In this document: positions 20,000 through 31,821 of the stretch, in pieces
How positions within the stretch are numbered: position 1 is the first letter of the stretch
Layout: each line of letters starts with the position of its first letter
Notes under the pieces: model-generated
Databases searched by the model: none
What the model was told of the DNA's origin: nothing
Seen by the model: only the letters and a program-made list of their open reading frames with translations
Translations under genes and position numbers: made by a program
Assembly (NCBI GenBank): GCA_016710635.1
Contig: JADJVL010000005.1
Coordinates: forward strand, 228,977-292,976
DNA: 64,000 nt
Source of the DNA: Holophagaceae bacterium
Lineage (GTDB): Bacteria > Acidobacteriota > Holophagae > Holophagales > Holophagaceae
Direction of reading: 5' to 3'

Positions 20000-22596
20000 C
20001 CCTGACCCCCGGCACGAAGCTTGGTCCCTACGAAGTGCTCTCGCCCCTCGGCGCCGGAGGCATGGGCGAGGTCTGGAAGGCGAAGGACACCCGCCTGGAC
20101 CGCTTCGTGGCCATCAAGGTGCTGCCGGAACACTTGGCCACCCACCCGGAAGCCCTCGCCCGCTTCGAGCGGGAGGCCAAGGCCGTGGCGGCCCTGAACC
20201 ATCCCAACATCATGGCCCTCCACGACCTCGGCAATCAGGACGGCGTGGTCTACGAGGTGATGGAACTCCTCGAAGGCGAATCCCTCCGCGCCCGTCTGGC
20301 CGCGGGACCCCTGCCCCCGCGCAAGGCCACGGAGCTCGCGGTGCAGCTGGCCCATGGCCTCGCCGCGGCGCACGCGAAGGGCGTCGTCCATAGGGACCTC
20401 AAGCCCGACAACCTGTGGATCACCAAGGACGGCCGTCTGAAGATCCTGGATTTCGGCCTCGCCAAGCAGGTCTCCGCCTTTGGTGGCGGCTCCGGATCGC
20501 TCATGCCCACGGAGGCCATGGCCGCCGGCGCTGGCGTCCACACGGAGGAGGGGATGATCCTTGGCACCGTGGGCTACATGTCGCCGGAGCAGGTGCGGGG
20601 CGAGGCCGTGGACGCCCGCAGCGACATCTTCAGCTTCGGCACGGTGCTCTTCGAAATGCTCACGGGGAAGAAGGCCTTCGCCCGCAACACCACCAGCGAC
20701 ACCCTGGCCGCCATCCTGCGGGATGATCCGCCGGACCTGGAGGAATCCAGCCGACCCCTGCCCGGGGGCCTGCTGCGCATCCTGGAACACTGCCTGGAAA
20801 AGGATCCCGCCCACCGCTTCCAGGAGACCCACGACCTGGCCTTCGCCCTGCAGAACCTTTCCTCAGCCTCCGAAAGCTCCGTGGCCTTCAAGGCCCCCTT
20901 CGAAGCCCAGAACCGGCGCGTCACCTGGAAGTGGGCCGCCGTGGGGGCTGGCCTCCTGCTCGTCGCTGCCCTCGCGGGCTGGGCCCTGCGGGGCGGCCGG
21001 CCCCCGGAGCCCGTGTTCCAGCAGCTGACTTTCCGCCGGGGCAACGTGCTGCGCGCCCGCTACGCCCCGGACGGCCAGGGCATCTACTACAGCGCCACCT
21101 GGGACGGCGGTGTGACCCGCATGTTCCGCATGAAGGCCGAAGGCGGCGAAGCCACGCCCTTCGGTCCTCCGAAAGCCGATTTCCTCGCCGTGGGCCGGGA
21201 AGGCCAGGTGCTCTTCCTGCAGAAGGCCGAAGGCTGGGGCGCCACCTCCACCTCCGGAACCCTTTCCCTGCTGAGTTCGGAAGGCTCTGAACCGAAAGCC
21301 CTGGCCCCCCAGTGCCGTACCGCCGACATGGCCGCCGACGGCAGCATCGCGGCGGCCTTCGCCCCGTCGGGTGGTGTGGCTCGTCTGGAGTGGCCCCTGG
21401 GAACCAAGATCCTGGACGTGACCGGGACGATCGCCGACCTCCATATCGCGCCGGACGGCCGCGCCGTGGCCTTCTGGCAGCAGGATGACCGAGGCTGGAC
21501 GGCCATGGTGGCGGACCGCCAGGGCAAGGCGAAGGCCCTGGCGACCTTCGTGGGCGCGGACGGGCTCTGCTGGTCCGCGGACAGCCGGACCATCCTGGCC
21601 TGCCTGCCCAACTACCCCGGCGCCCAGACCAACGGCCTGGTGGCCATCGGACTGGACGGGTCCAGGCGGCTCCTCCGCACCGATCCCTCCCTCGCCATCG
21701 TCCATGACGCGCGGCCCGACGGCACCCTGCTCTGGGAGCGGGAGATGTTCGGCACCGAGGTCCAGATCGAGGGCCCGGGACGACAGCCCCGCCGCATCGC
21801 CCTGAGCAAGGGCACCACGGCGGTGGCCCTCTCCCGGGATGGGCGCAAGCTGCTGTTGCAGACCACCCTCGGCCTCGGCGCCCGGGAGTCGACCACCACC
21901 CTGGTCTGGGACGAAGGCGGCGCCCCGCCCCTGAACCTCGGCCGCTGCGCCGGCCTGGACTTCTCGCCGGACTCGGCCTGGATCCTGGCCTGGGATTTCC
22001 AGAAGGCCCAGCTCCTGAAGGTGCCCCTGGGCATGGGCCTGCCCAAGGTCATCCCCCTGCCCTGGAAGGATCCAGTCGTCTCTTCGATCCGCTTCGGGGC
22101 TGACGCGGACCAGATCTTCGCCCTCTGCAAGGCGGGACCCACCGGCTTCACCGTGGAGAGCCTGGACCTGCGCACGGGGACGGCGAAGACCCTGCTCAAG
22201 GCCGAAGAGACCGCACGGGTGACGGGCGGAACCCGGCATCCCTCCGACCCGGGCCTGCGGTTGCGCGTCCTGGAGGGCGGCGTCCTCGCCACCCTGGACC
22301 TCCGCAACGGCCAGGTGAAGACTCTTTCTACGAAGCTGGGCGAAGGGGACCAGCTTGCGGGCTGGATGCAGGATGGGGCCCTCGTCCTCCGCCGGCCCGG
22401 GACCTTTGAGATCCCGCTGGAGCAGATGGATCCCCAGACTGGCGCGCGCCGGCCCTGGAAGGTCCTCAAGCCCCAGGACGCCACGGGCCTGATCCGCATC
22501 GACAATGTCTTCGTGAGCCCGGACGCCCAGACCTGGGCCTTCAACTACGTGCGCGTCACCGAATCCAATCTCTTCGTGGTGAAGGGAGTGCGATGA
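19996..22596 (+). CDS. Membrane Ser/Thr protein kinase with propeller-like sensor (kinase 8)
   Basis: The 866-residue product overlaps kinases 7 and 9 by ATGA at both ends. Its kinase half is almost identical to that of kinase 7 (same NIMALHDLGNQDG stretch), but the sensor starts FRRGNVLRARYAPDG, the class of kinases 3 and 4. It therefore looks like a mosaic of two paralogues. The active-site residues are all present (Lys41, HRDLKPDN, DFG, GTVGYMSPEQ). One hydrophobic helix (WKWAAVGAGLLLVAALAGWAL) separates the halves. The C-terminus is NYVRVTESNLFVVKGVR, a diverged version of the SDLYLIEGL motif. Confidence 0.9.
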   Translation: MTLTPGTKLGPYEVLSPLGAGGMGEVWKAKDTRLDRFVAIKVLPEHLATHPEALARFEREAKAVAALNHPNIMALHDLGNQDGVVYEVMELLEGESLRARLAAGPLPPRKATELAVQLAHGLAAAHAKGVVHRDLKPDNLWITKDGRLKILDFGLAKQVSAFGGGSGSLMPTEAMAAGAGVHTEEGMILGTVGYMSPEQVRGEAVDARSDIFSFGTVLFEMLTGKKAFARNTTSDTLAAILRDDPPDLEESSRPLPGGLLRILEHCLEKDPAHRFQETHDLAFALQNLSSASESSVAFKAPFEAQNRRVTWKWAAVGAGLLLVAALAGWALRGGRPPEPVFQQLTFRRGNVLRARYAPDGQGIYYSATWDGGVTRMFRMKAEGGEATPFGPPKADFLAVGREGQVLFLQKAEGWGATSTSGTLSLLSSEGSEPKALAPQCRTADMAADGSIAAAFAPSGGVARLEWPLGTKILDVTGTIADLHIAPDGRAVAFWQQDDRGWTAMVADRQGKAKALATFVGADGLCWSADSRTILACLPNYPGAQTNGLVAIGLDGSRRLLRTDPSLAIVHDARPDGTLLWEREMFGTEVQIEGPGRQPRRIALSKGTTAVALSRDGRKLLLQTTLGLGARESTTTLVWDEGGAPPLNLGRCAGLDFSPDSAWILAWDFQKAQLLKVPLGMGLPKVIPLPWKDPVVSSIRFGADADQIFALCKAGPTGFTVESLDLRTGTAKTLLKAEETARVTGGTRHPSDPGLRLRVLEGGVLATLDLRNGQVKTLSTKLGEGDQLAGWMQDGALVLRRPGTFEIPLEQMDPQTGARRPWKVLKPQDATGLIRIDNVFVSPDAQTWAFNYVRVTESNLFVVKGVR

Positions 22597-25165
22597 CCCT
22601 GGCCCCCGGCACGAAGCTCGGCCCCTACGAGATCCTCTCGCCCCTGGGCGCAGGCGGCATGGGGGAGGTGTACAAGGCCCGGGATCCGAAACTGGACCGC
22701 CAGGTCGCCATCAAGGTGCTGCCGGAGCATCTGGCGAAGGATGCCGACGCGCTCGCCCGCTTTGAGCGGGAAGCCAAGGCCCTGGCGGCCCTGCAGCATC
22801 CCAACGTGCTGGGCATCTTTGATTTCTTGACCGAAGGCGGCGTCGCCTTCGCGGTCATGGAGCTCCTGGACGGCGAGACCCTGCGCGCCCTCCTCGCCGG
22901 CGGTCCCCTGCCCCCGCGCCGCGCCCTGGACATCGCCATCCAGGTCGCCCACGGCCTGGCCGCCGCCCACGGGAAGGGCATCGTCCACCGGGACCTGAAG
23001 CCGGAGAACGTCATCGTCCTGAAGGACGGGCGGGTGAAGATCCTGGACTTCGGCCTGGCGAAGCGGGTGCAGCCGGTGGATCTGGATGGACCCACGCGGG
23101 CCATCGGCGCCGCCCAGAGCACCGAGAAGGGCCTGATCCTCGGCACCCTGGGCTACATGAGCCCGGAGCAGGTCCGGGGCGAGACCCTGGATGCCCGCAG
23201 CGACATCTTCAGCTTCGGGTCCCTGTTCTTCGAGCTGCTGACCGGTCAGCGGGCCTTCGCCCGGAATTCGGCCGCCGACACCCTGGCCGCCATCCTCAAG
23301 GAGGAACCGCCGGACCTCGAAGCCTCCGGAAGGCAGTTGCCGGCCTCCCTCCACCGCCTCCTCGCCCACTGCCTGGAGAAGGACCCCGCCCGCCGCTTCC
23401 AGGGGGCCCAGGACCTGGCCTTCGCGCTCGAATCCGTGACGGGCGACTCCGGCGGCGCCCCGGCGACGGGTCCGTCCGGGAGTCCCAACCGCCCCGTGCC
23501 CATGCTCCGGGCGGGCGTGCTCGCGCTCATCGCCGCCGCCGTTGTGCTCGCCGCGTGGCTGGGTCGCCGCGGCGCCCCACCTGGAGCGCCGGCACCCCCG
23601 CTCCGTTTCGAACTCGTGGCCCCCGAGGGAACCCGGTTCGGGTGGGCCCCTCAGCAGAATCCCTTCGCCCTCTCGCCGGATGGCAGCCGCATCGCGTTCG
23701 TCGTCATGGGTTCCGATGGCCACAGGTCCCTGTGGGTGCGGCCGCTCGCCGAACTGGCGGCCACGCCGCTTCCAGGAACCGAGGGCGCGGCCGCCCCTTT
23801 CTGGTCCCCGGACAGCCGTTCCATCGCCTTCTTCACCAATAAGAAGCTCAAGAAGATCGACACGTCGGGTGGGCAACCCGTCACCTTGTGCGAGGTTCCG
23901 GATCCGTATCCATCCGGCTCCTGGGGGACCCGGCACGAGATCATCTTTGCGGGCCTCGCCGCGTCCGGCATCACCCTCGTCCCTGAGAGCGGAGGCACTC
24001 CCAGATCCGTGCTGAAGCCGGATGCCGCACGGCAAGGAATCTCCGTCGGCTGGCCAAGCTTCCTCCCCGATGGCCGCCACTTCCTTTACCTGGAGCGCAT
24101 CCAGACGGAACGGCAGCCGAATGTGCGCGTGGGGAGCACCACGGATAGCCAGAACGCGGCCCTGCTCTCGAACTGCTCCCACGCGACCTATGTCCCCGGA
24201 AACTCCCGTCCTGGCTCCGGTCATATCCTGATGAACCGGGAGGGGAGCCTGATGGCGCAGCCCTTCGATGCCGAAGGGTTGCGGCTCACGGGGGAGGCCA
24301 TCCCGGTAGGCCAGGAGATCTTCCAGCACGCTTTCATCGGAAGCGCCTTCTTCTCTGCTTCGGATACCGGGATCCTGGCTTCCCGGGACAACCGAGGTCT
24401 CAATCGCCTAGCCTGGTTTGATCGAAGCGGCACGCAGAAGGGGGCCCTTCCCGTTACGGGCAAGTTCCACACGCTTCGCCTCTCCCCCGACGCGCTCAAG
24501 GTGGTGGCCAATCGCAAGGACCCCCGCACGGGCATCTCCAGCATCTGGGTCGGCGACTTGGCTCGAGGCGTTCTCACCCAGCTCGAGCTTGAGCCCGAGG
24601 ATTATCAACCCTCGGTCTGGTCTCCGGACGGAGCCCGGATCGCCTTCAGCATCGGCTCCATGCGCCATCCGCCCACGCTGCATGCCTTGGCCTTGAACGG
24701 CGCGAACACGCCAGAGCCGCTCCCCGCCCCCGGAGGCGTCCAGTTCGCCGAGGACTGGTCCCCCGATGGCCGCGTCCTCTTGTACTTCTCGGCCTTTTCG
24801 GAGTCGGGTCCCGGGCTCTGGGCTTTGGATATCAAGGGAGACCGTCCACCCCGGAAGGTCTTGACGGTGCCGGACGCCATCAATGTCACCGGTGCCCAGT
24901 TTTCCCCGGACGGCCGCTGGATCGCCTACTGCGGGACCGAACTGGGCCGCCGTGAAATCTATCTGACCTCCTTCCCCGTACCGGGCGAGCGGATCCGGAT
25001 CACGGTTTCCGGCGGTACTCATCCGCGTTGGAGGCGGGATGGGCGCGAGCTCTACTTTGTTTCCACGGACAATGAGCTGATCGCCACCTCCATCCAGCTT
25101 GGGCCGAAGGTGCAGGTGGGCACGGCCAAGCCACTCTTCAGAATGAGCGCGACCGGCTGGCAGGA

Positions 25166-27340
<2,175 letters not shown>

Positions 27341-27440
27341 GGGGCATTATCCCGGAACAGAGCCGGTCCCGGATGGAATGCAGCCAACCGCGATGCCGCC
27401 TCTCCCGAAGGCGACCAGGGCCGGGTGGGTGGAAAAGAGG

Positions 27441-27748
27441 ACCGTGGTTCGGCATCGGGACGCCCTATCCCGAGGTCGAACCGCGGTCCCCGACGCCGCA
27501 GGCGGCGTGAAGTTTGGAGGGCCGGAAGCCGAACCCTGGCCAGCAGAATTGGCAGAAGAGTACGCCCCACCCGTGGCTCCTCCCGGCCATCCCACGCCTC
27601 ATGTTCCTGCCGCGCTCCGCTTGGCCACACCCTTCCTGACCATGGTCCGAAAAAACCGGACCACGGCCAGAAAGGGTGTCTGTTCCTCAAACCGGACTGC
27701 GGATCGCAAGGTCCCAAAGGCGGCCGGGAACGGGAGCTCAAACATCGG
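27441..27748. repeat. 308-bp palindromic repeat, copy 1 of a tandem pair
   Basis: This is the first of two nearly identical units. It contains hairpin A at 27439-27489 (22-bp arms GGACCGTGGTTCG.../...CGAACCGCGGTCC, 7-nt loop) and hairpin C at 27627-27679 (23-bp arms beginning ACACCCTTCCTG, 7-nt loop). Between them TTCCTGCCGCGCTCCGCTTGG resembles the arm of hairpin B in the 57-kb element. The unit lies between the uvrB 5' end and the PAP2 gene 3' end and encodes no convincing protein. Confidence 0.85.
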
Positions 27749-28056
27749 ACCGTGGTTCGGCATCGGGACGCCCTATCCCGAGGTCGAACCGCGGTCCCCG
27801 ACGCCGCAGGCGGCGTGAAGTTTGGAAGGCCAGGAAGCCGGACCCTGGCCAGCAGAATTGGCAGAAGAGTCCGCCCCACCCGTGGCTCCTCCCGGCCATC
27901 CCACCGCTCATGTTCCTGCCGCGCTCCGCTTGGCCACACCCTTCCTGACCATGGTCCGAAAAAACCGGACCACGCCCAGAAAGGGTGTCTGTTCCTCAAA
28001 CCGGACTGCGGATCGCAAGGTCCCAAAGGCGGCCGGGAACGGGAGCTCAAACAGAG
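27749..28056. repeat. 308-bp palindromic repeat, copy 2 of a tandem pair
   Basis: This direct repeat of 27441-27748 has only scattered substitutions, for example in the right arm of hairpin C. Both hairpins are kept. The unit stops just before the PAP2 stop codon at 28067, so it could act as, or sit beyond, a transcription end for the leftward operon, though no T-run follows. Confidence 0.85.
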
Positions 28057-28066
28057 GACAGGCCTG

Positions 28067-28717
28067 CTATCCCTCCGCTTCCGCCACCCTTGCCGGCGCC
28101 GCCACGAACCGGCTCAGCCAGATCCCAAGACACCCGCTGAGCACGCCTGCCGGGAGATCCCACGCGTAGTGCTGCTTGGTGGTGAGGATGCTGAGGCTGA
28201 GGAGGAGGAGGCTGGGCCAGATCCAGATGCGGTGCTTCGGATGTTCCCGGCTCAGGGCCCAGCAACCCACCACCGGCGAGGTGATGTGGCCCGAAGGCAG
28301 GCAGTTGGCCGGCGTGTCGATGCTCACCAGCCAGCGGTAGGCGAAGCCGGTGGCGCCCGGATCCAGGGGCTTGGGGGGCCGCGGGTAGACGGTCGGCCAG
28401 ACCATCCAGACCACGATGTTGATGGTCACCGCGAAGGTGAAGGCCCACAGGGCGCGCCGGTAGAGGGCGCGGTCCCGGATGCCCAGGGGCAGGAAGAGGA
28501 GGCCGATGAGGAGGAAGTAGGGCCACACGGTCCAGAGCAGGAAGGGGATCGCGTGATCCAGTCCCGTCATCGGGAGTTCCCGGGGCTCGAAGACGTGGAT
28601 GCGATTGCTGAGCTGGTAGCCCGTGTAGAGGAAGGCCGTGAGGGGCAGCAGGGAGGCCGCGTTGCGGCCCCAGGGGATGCCCGCGTTGGCCTCGACCACC
28701 GAATCGTTCACAGCCAT
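28067..28717 (-). CDS. PAP2-superfamily membrane phosphatase (inositolphosphotransferase-like)
   Basis: The start is the ATG at 28717 (MAVNDSVVEANAG), giving 216 residues and overlapping the upstream gene by 10 bp. There are five or six hydrophobic helices. The PAP2 acid-phosphatase signature is present as CLPSGHITSP, and QHYAWDLPAG contains the second catalytic His and the Asp. The canonical first KxxxxxxRP motif is weak, as in the PAP2_3 (AUR1-like) branch. Likely substrates are lipid phosphates or polyprenyl phosphates at the membrane surface. It is translationally linked to a dolichol-kinase-like gene, so the pair could add and remove phosphate on an isoprenoid alcohol or process phosphatidate. 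The substrate is inferred, not shown. Confidence 0.8.
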   Translation of the reverse strand: MAVNDSVVEANAGIPWGRNAASLLPLTAFLYTGYQLSNRIHVFEPRELPMTGLDHAIPFLLWTVWPYFLLIGLLFLPLGIRDRALYRRALWAFTFAVTINIVVWMVWPTVYPRPPKPLDPGATGFAYRWLVSIDTPANCLPSGHITSPVVGCWALSREHPKHRIWIWPSLLLLSLSILTTKQHYAWDLPAGVLSGCLGIWLSRFVAAPARVAEAEG

Positions 28718-30045
28718 CGCACCGTCCCCAGGTAGGCCGCCGCCGAGCCCAACACGCCGCAGAGCCCCTGGCGCGTCCAGCGCGCGCCGTCGGCGGGACA
28801 ATCCCGGAGGCCGGGCTGCCAGGTCGCGAAGGCGAGGGCGCCGAGGGCCGCACCCACCAGCAGGGCACCCTGCCCCGCGAGGAGGGACGCCAGGGGCGTG
28901 CGGACCGCCAGGTCCCGGATCAGGACGACGGTACCAAGACCCAGCCAACCCAGGAGGAGACTCAGGCCGAAGAGCCCCGGCAGGCCGCGGTCCGGATGCT
29001 TCCAGGCCCGGTGGGTGAAGGCGACGATCGTCAGGTGGGCGGCGTAGCAGGCGGCGAAGGGGACGAAGTGCTGCCCTTTCACGTCCAGCCGGTGGAGGAT
29101 GAGCCAGAGCACCGCCGGTCCCGCGGTGCCCAGCACGGCGTTGATGTCGTGGTGGTGGACGCCGTGGCTGCCGGGGTTCAGCACCGGGAACAGCAGGAAG
29201 AAGGCCATGGGCGGCAGCAGCCAGGCCCAGCCGCCCAGGGCGTAGAAGGCGTAGCCGGCGAGGGCGGCCCCCAGCAGCCCCGCGTCGTCGAGGGTCGTCC
29301 GCTTGCGCCAGGCCATGGTGAAGGCCACCAGTCCGAGGGTCACCAGGAAGCGCGCTACCAGGGCCTGCACGCCCAGGACCAGATACATGCCCAGCAGGAA
29401 GTGGGTCCCGAGGGGGATGAAGACGTTGTCGAGGCCCTCCCAGGCGATGGCCTCGAAGAGCATCACCACCAGGGCCAGGGTCATGGCGATGAGCAGGGAT
29501 TCCGCGCGACCGATGTCCGTGAAGAGCAGCAGGGGCACATGCACCGCGAAGAAGCCCACCAGGAAGAAGGCCAGGGACCCTTCCCAGCTCTTGCGCCCTT
29601 CCTTGGTCGTGTACGGCGACTGCCCGTACCGCGTGCCCACCAGCGCCGCCACCGCGTCCGCCAGGGTGAGCACGAGGACCGGGATCGCGTAGCGCACCGG
29701 CGAGCCCAGGGTCAGCGCAAAGATGATGGAGACCGAAATGGGAAAGTAGAACTCCCCAAACGAGCGCCGCTTCACCCCGTCCAGCACGCCGCCGCCGACG
29801 GCTTTCGCGGGCGACCACCAGCGGACCAGGGCCAGCGATCCGACCGCCAGCCCGCAGAGAAGGAAGACCGGCCAGGCCGCGTGAAAAACCCAGGGAAAGG
29901 ACAGCGTCACGAAGCCCATCCCCATGTGGACCAACTTGCGGGACCACTCGGCGGAGAGCGCCCCCGAGCGGCCGGCGAGTTTGACTGTGCCGATGAGGAC
30001 GCCGAGGGCGGCGAGGACGAGGGCGATGCCGAGGAAGGGGTTCAT
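28708..30045 (-). CDS. Dolichol kinase / phosphatidate cytidylyltransferase-like integral membrane protein
   Basis: The 445-residue protein is hydrophobic almost throughout, with more than ten predicted helices. The motif region RKLVHMGMGF near residue 36 and LTLADAVAALVGTRYG followed by GRKSWEGSLAFF are the hallmark of the dolichol kinase/SEC59/VTE5 family, which uses CTP to phosphorylate polyprenols or phytol. The C-terminal half (NPGSHGVHHHDINAVLG and onward) is longer than usual and may be a second membrane module. Upstream there is a 133-bp AT-rich gap, then an AT-rich gene. Downstream it overlaps the PAP2 gene. It may activate an isoprenoid alcohol for the UbiA enzyme encoded upstream in the same run. 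Confidence 0.75.
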   Translation of the reverse strand: MNPFLGIALVLAALGVLIGTVKLAGRSGALSAEWSRKLVHMGMGFVTLSFPWVFHAAWPVFLLCGLAVGSLALVRWWSPAKAVGGGVLDGVKRRSFGEFYFPISVSIIFALTLGSPVRYAIPVLVLTLADAVAALVGTRYGQSPYTTKEGRKSWEGSLAFFLVGFFAVHVPLLLFTDIGRAESLLIAMTLALVVMLFEAIAWEGLDNVFIPLGTHFLLGMYLVLGVQALVARFLVTLGLVAFTMAWRKRTTLDDAGLLGAALAGYAFYALGGWAWLLPPMAFFLLFPVLNPGSHGVHHHDINAVLGTAGPAVLWLILHRLDVKGQHFVPFAACYAAHLTIVAFTHRAWKHPDRGLPGLFGLSLLLGWLGLGTVVLIRDLAVRTPLASLLAGQGALLVGAALGALAFATWQPGLRDCPADGARWTRQGLCGVLGSAAAYLGTVRWL

Positions 30046-30178
30046 GGAAGGTTCAATGGGTAAGTGTTACAAATGGATGCAAGGTACGTAGGACGACAGA
30101 TTTGATTCATCAATTTTAACCCTAAATAGTTAGTCATAGTAAATTTATCGAATGATATAATTCTATGATCGAACCTAA

Positions 30179-30724
30179 TCATAAATACCCTGCTGACTTG
30201 AAATTAAATTGAATTATAGTAATTTTATAAATGAAATTATTTCGAGCATTATCTAACTTTTCATTATATTCGAGAGCAGATTTATTATACGTCCCCCAGG
30301 TACTTCCATGGTTGTTTGTAGTTCTATCATATTCTTGAATGAATTTTTGAATAGTTTCATTATTGTTTATTTTTTCAAGATACAAAACAAAATAATACAA
30401 TGATGCCTCAATTGTTTTCAAATTATTAATATTGGATAAATCAAATGGATTATATATTTGTAGATTTGAATTACATATTTTATTGAGCTGATCTTGTTTG
30501 AGAATATCTTGTTCTTTTTTGATTAACTCACTATTCTTTTTAAGAATTTTAATTCGCTCTATCACTGGATTAACAACGGATTTCCAATTTCTATTTAATT
30601 TTCGATATGATGGGTATAACTTTAAGAAATAGAAAGAATTGATAATAATATATCCAACGATCATCACGAGCACGACGGCCTGCATGGGTTTGGTGGTGAT
30701 GATCGGTGAAAGGGATTTCCTCAT
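30179..30724 (-). CDS. AT-rich single-pass membrane protein, unknown function
   Basis: The product is 181 residues from an ATG that overlaps the DUF3419 stop by ATGA (30721-30724). The first 60 bases are GC-rich like the operon, then composition drops sharply to strongly AT-rich with AAT/AAA/ATT codons, very unlike the neighbours. One N-terminal membrane helix (AVVLVMIVGYIIINSFYFLKLY) is followed by a Lys/Asn-rich helical, possibly coiled-coil region (NPVIERIKILKKNSELIKKEQ) and no recognised domain. The abrupt composition change just inside the gene suggests a foreign segment fused to a native start. Expression is probably coupled to the upstream operon. Confidence 0.7.
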   Translation of the reverse strand: MRKSLSPIITTKPMQAVVLVMIVGYIIINSFYFLKLYPSYRKLNRNWKSVVNPVIERIKILKKNSELIKKEQDILKQDQLNKICNSNLQIYNPFDLSNINNLKTIEASLYYFVLYLEKINNNETIQKFIQEYDRTTNNHGSTWGTYNKSALEYNEKLDNARNNFIYKITIIQFNFKSAGYL

Positions 30725-31821
30725 CCCACCACCTCCTCCACCACAAACGCGGAATAGAACCAGGCCTTGTCCTGCTTGAACAGTTCCGATGCGAGCGGCT
30801 CGAGAGGACGAAGCCGGCTGGCCAAACGCTCCGGTCGCCGCCGGGGCGCCAGCATGTTCCAGTACGCCAGCCGCGCGCCGGGCTTCCCCGAATCCGCGAG
30901 CCGCTCCAGCAGCGCGGTGTACGGCTCCATCCCCATGTACTCGAAGATGTCGCTCAGGTTGTAGGCGTCCACGGCGCCCTTGCCGAGTTCGTCGAGGGCA
31001 TCTTCCAACGGCGCCACGCGCCACTCCAGCGCGCCCAGGTTGTTCCGGATCGCGTCGAAGTTCTCCTCCCGCAGCGCCATGGGCAGCGCGTCGCCGTGGG
31101 TGCCTTTCAGGATCCAGTGGAGGTAGGGATTGGCCGCGGTGTCCAGCTCCGTCAGCGCGTGCTTCGTGCGGGACAGGATGCGGTCGGCGACGGAGCCCTC
31201 CACATACGCGAAGAATTCCGGATCCCGGCCCATGCGGCCCATAACGAAGCGGGAAAAGAAGAGCTTGAAGAGCAGCCGCCAGCGCCAAGTGTCCCAGCGA
31301 TCGTCGTAGAAGGCCCGCCGTGTCTCGAGATCGCCGCCCTTGAGCAGGGCGTCCACGGTCTTCCTCGAATGGATCAGCGGAATGATGCGGTCCTTGAAGA
31401 GGCGGAAGTAGCGCTCGAATTTGCCGCCGCTCCCAATGCCCGCCGAGATCACATCACCGTGGCCATCCCAGAAGCCCCGCACATCGTTCGAAAGCTGACT
31501 GCGGCAGCGCTTGTAGAGGTCCTCCCGCCGCACGCTCGGCCGCGAGCCCATGAGCTCCAGCAGCTCACCGTGGTTGAGTTCCCGATACGCCGCCACCCGC
31601 AACTCCAGACAGGCGATCTGCACCGGATTCAGATCCAGGGCCAGCAGCTTCGACGGCCCCTTCGCCAGCATGGCGAGGGCGTTGTCCCCGGCGCTGGAAA
31701 TGGAAATGCCCACGAAGCCCGGCTGCAGGGCGAGCCCCTCCACCAGGATGTCCGCGTCCTCCCAGACCTGCGCGTAGCGGATCTCCGTGAATTCGGCCTT
31801 GGCCTGGATCTCACTGGGCAT
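30721..31821 (-). CDS. DUF3419 / BtaA-like S-adenosylmethionine:diacylglycerol 3-amino-3-carboxypropyl transferase
   Basis: The 366-residue protein begins with FTEIRYAQVWEDADILVEGL and SISSAGDNAL, then LLALDLNPVQIACLELR, the SAM-binding motifs of the DUF3419 family, and retains the family's YNLSDIFEYMG block near residue 285. The best-known member, BtaA, moves the aminocarboxypropyl group of SAM to diacylglycerol in betaine-lipid (DGTS) synthesis. No BtaB N-methyltransferase is nearby, so the product may differ. The gene overlaps the upstream phosphotransferase gene by 11 bp and the downstream AT-rich gene by 4 bp. The family is confident; the substrate is uncertain. Confidence 0.85.
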   Translation of the reverse strand: MPSEIQAKAEFTEIRYAQVWEDADILVEGLALQPGFVGISISSAGDNALAMLAKGPSKLLALDLNPVQIACLELRVAAYRELNHGELLELMGSRPSVRREDLYKRCRSQLSNDVRGFWDGHGDVISAGIGSGGKFERYFRLFKDRIIPLIHSRKTVDALLKGGDLETRRAFYDDRWDTWRWRLLFKLFFSRFVMGRMGRDPEFFAYVEGSVADRILSRTKHALTELDTAANPYLHWILKGTHGDALPMALREENFDAIRNNLGALEWRVAPLEDALDELGKGAVDAYNLSDIFEYMGMEPYTALLERLADSGKPGARLAYWNMLAPRRRPERLASRLRPLEPLASELFKQDKAWFYSAFVVEEVVG

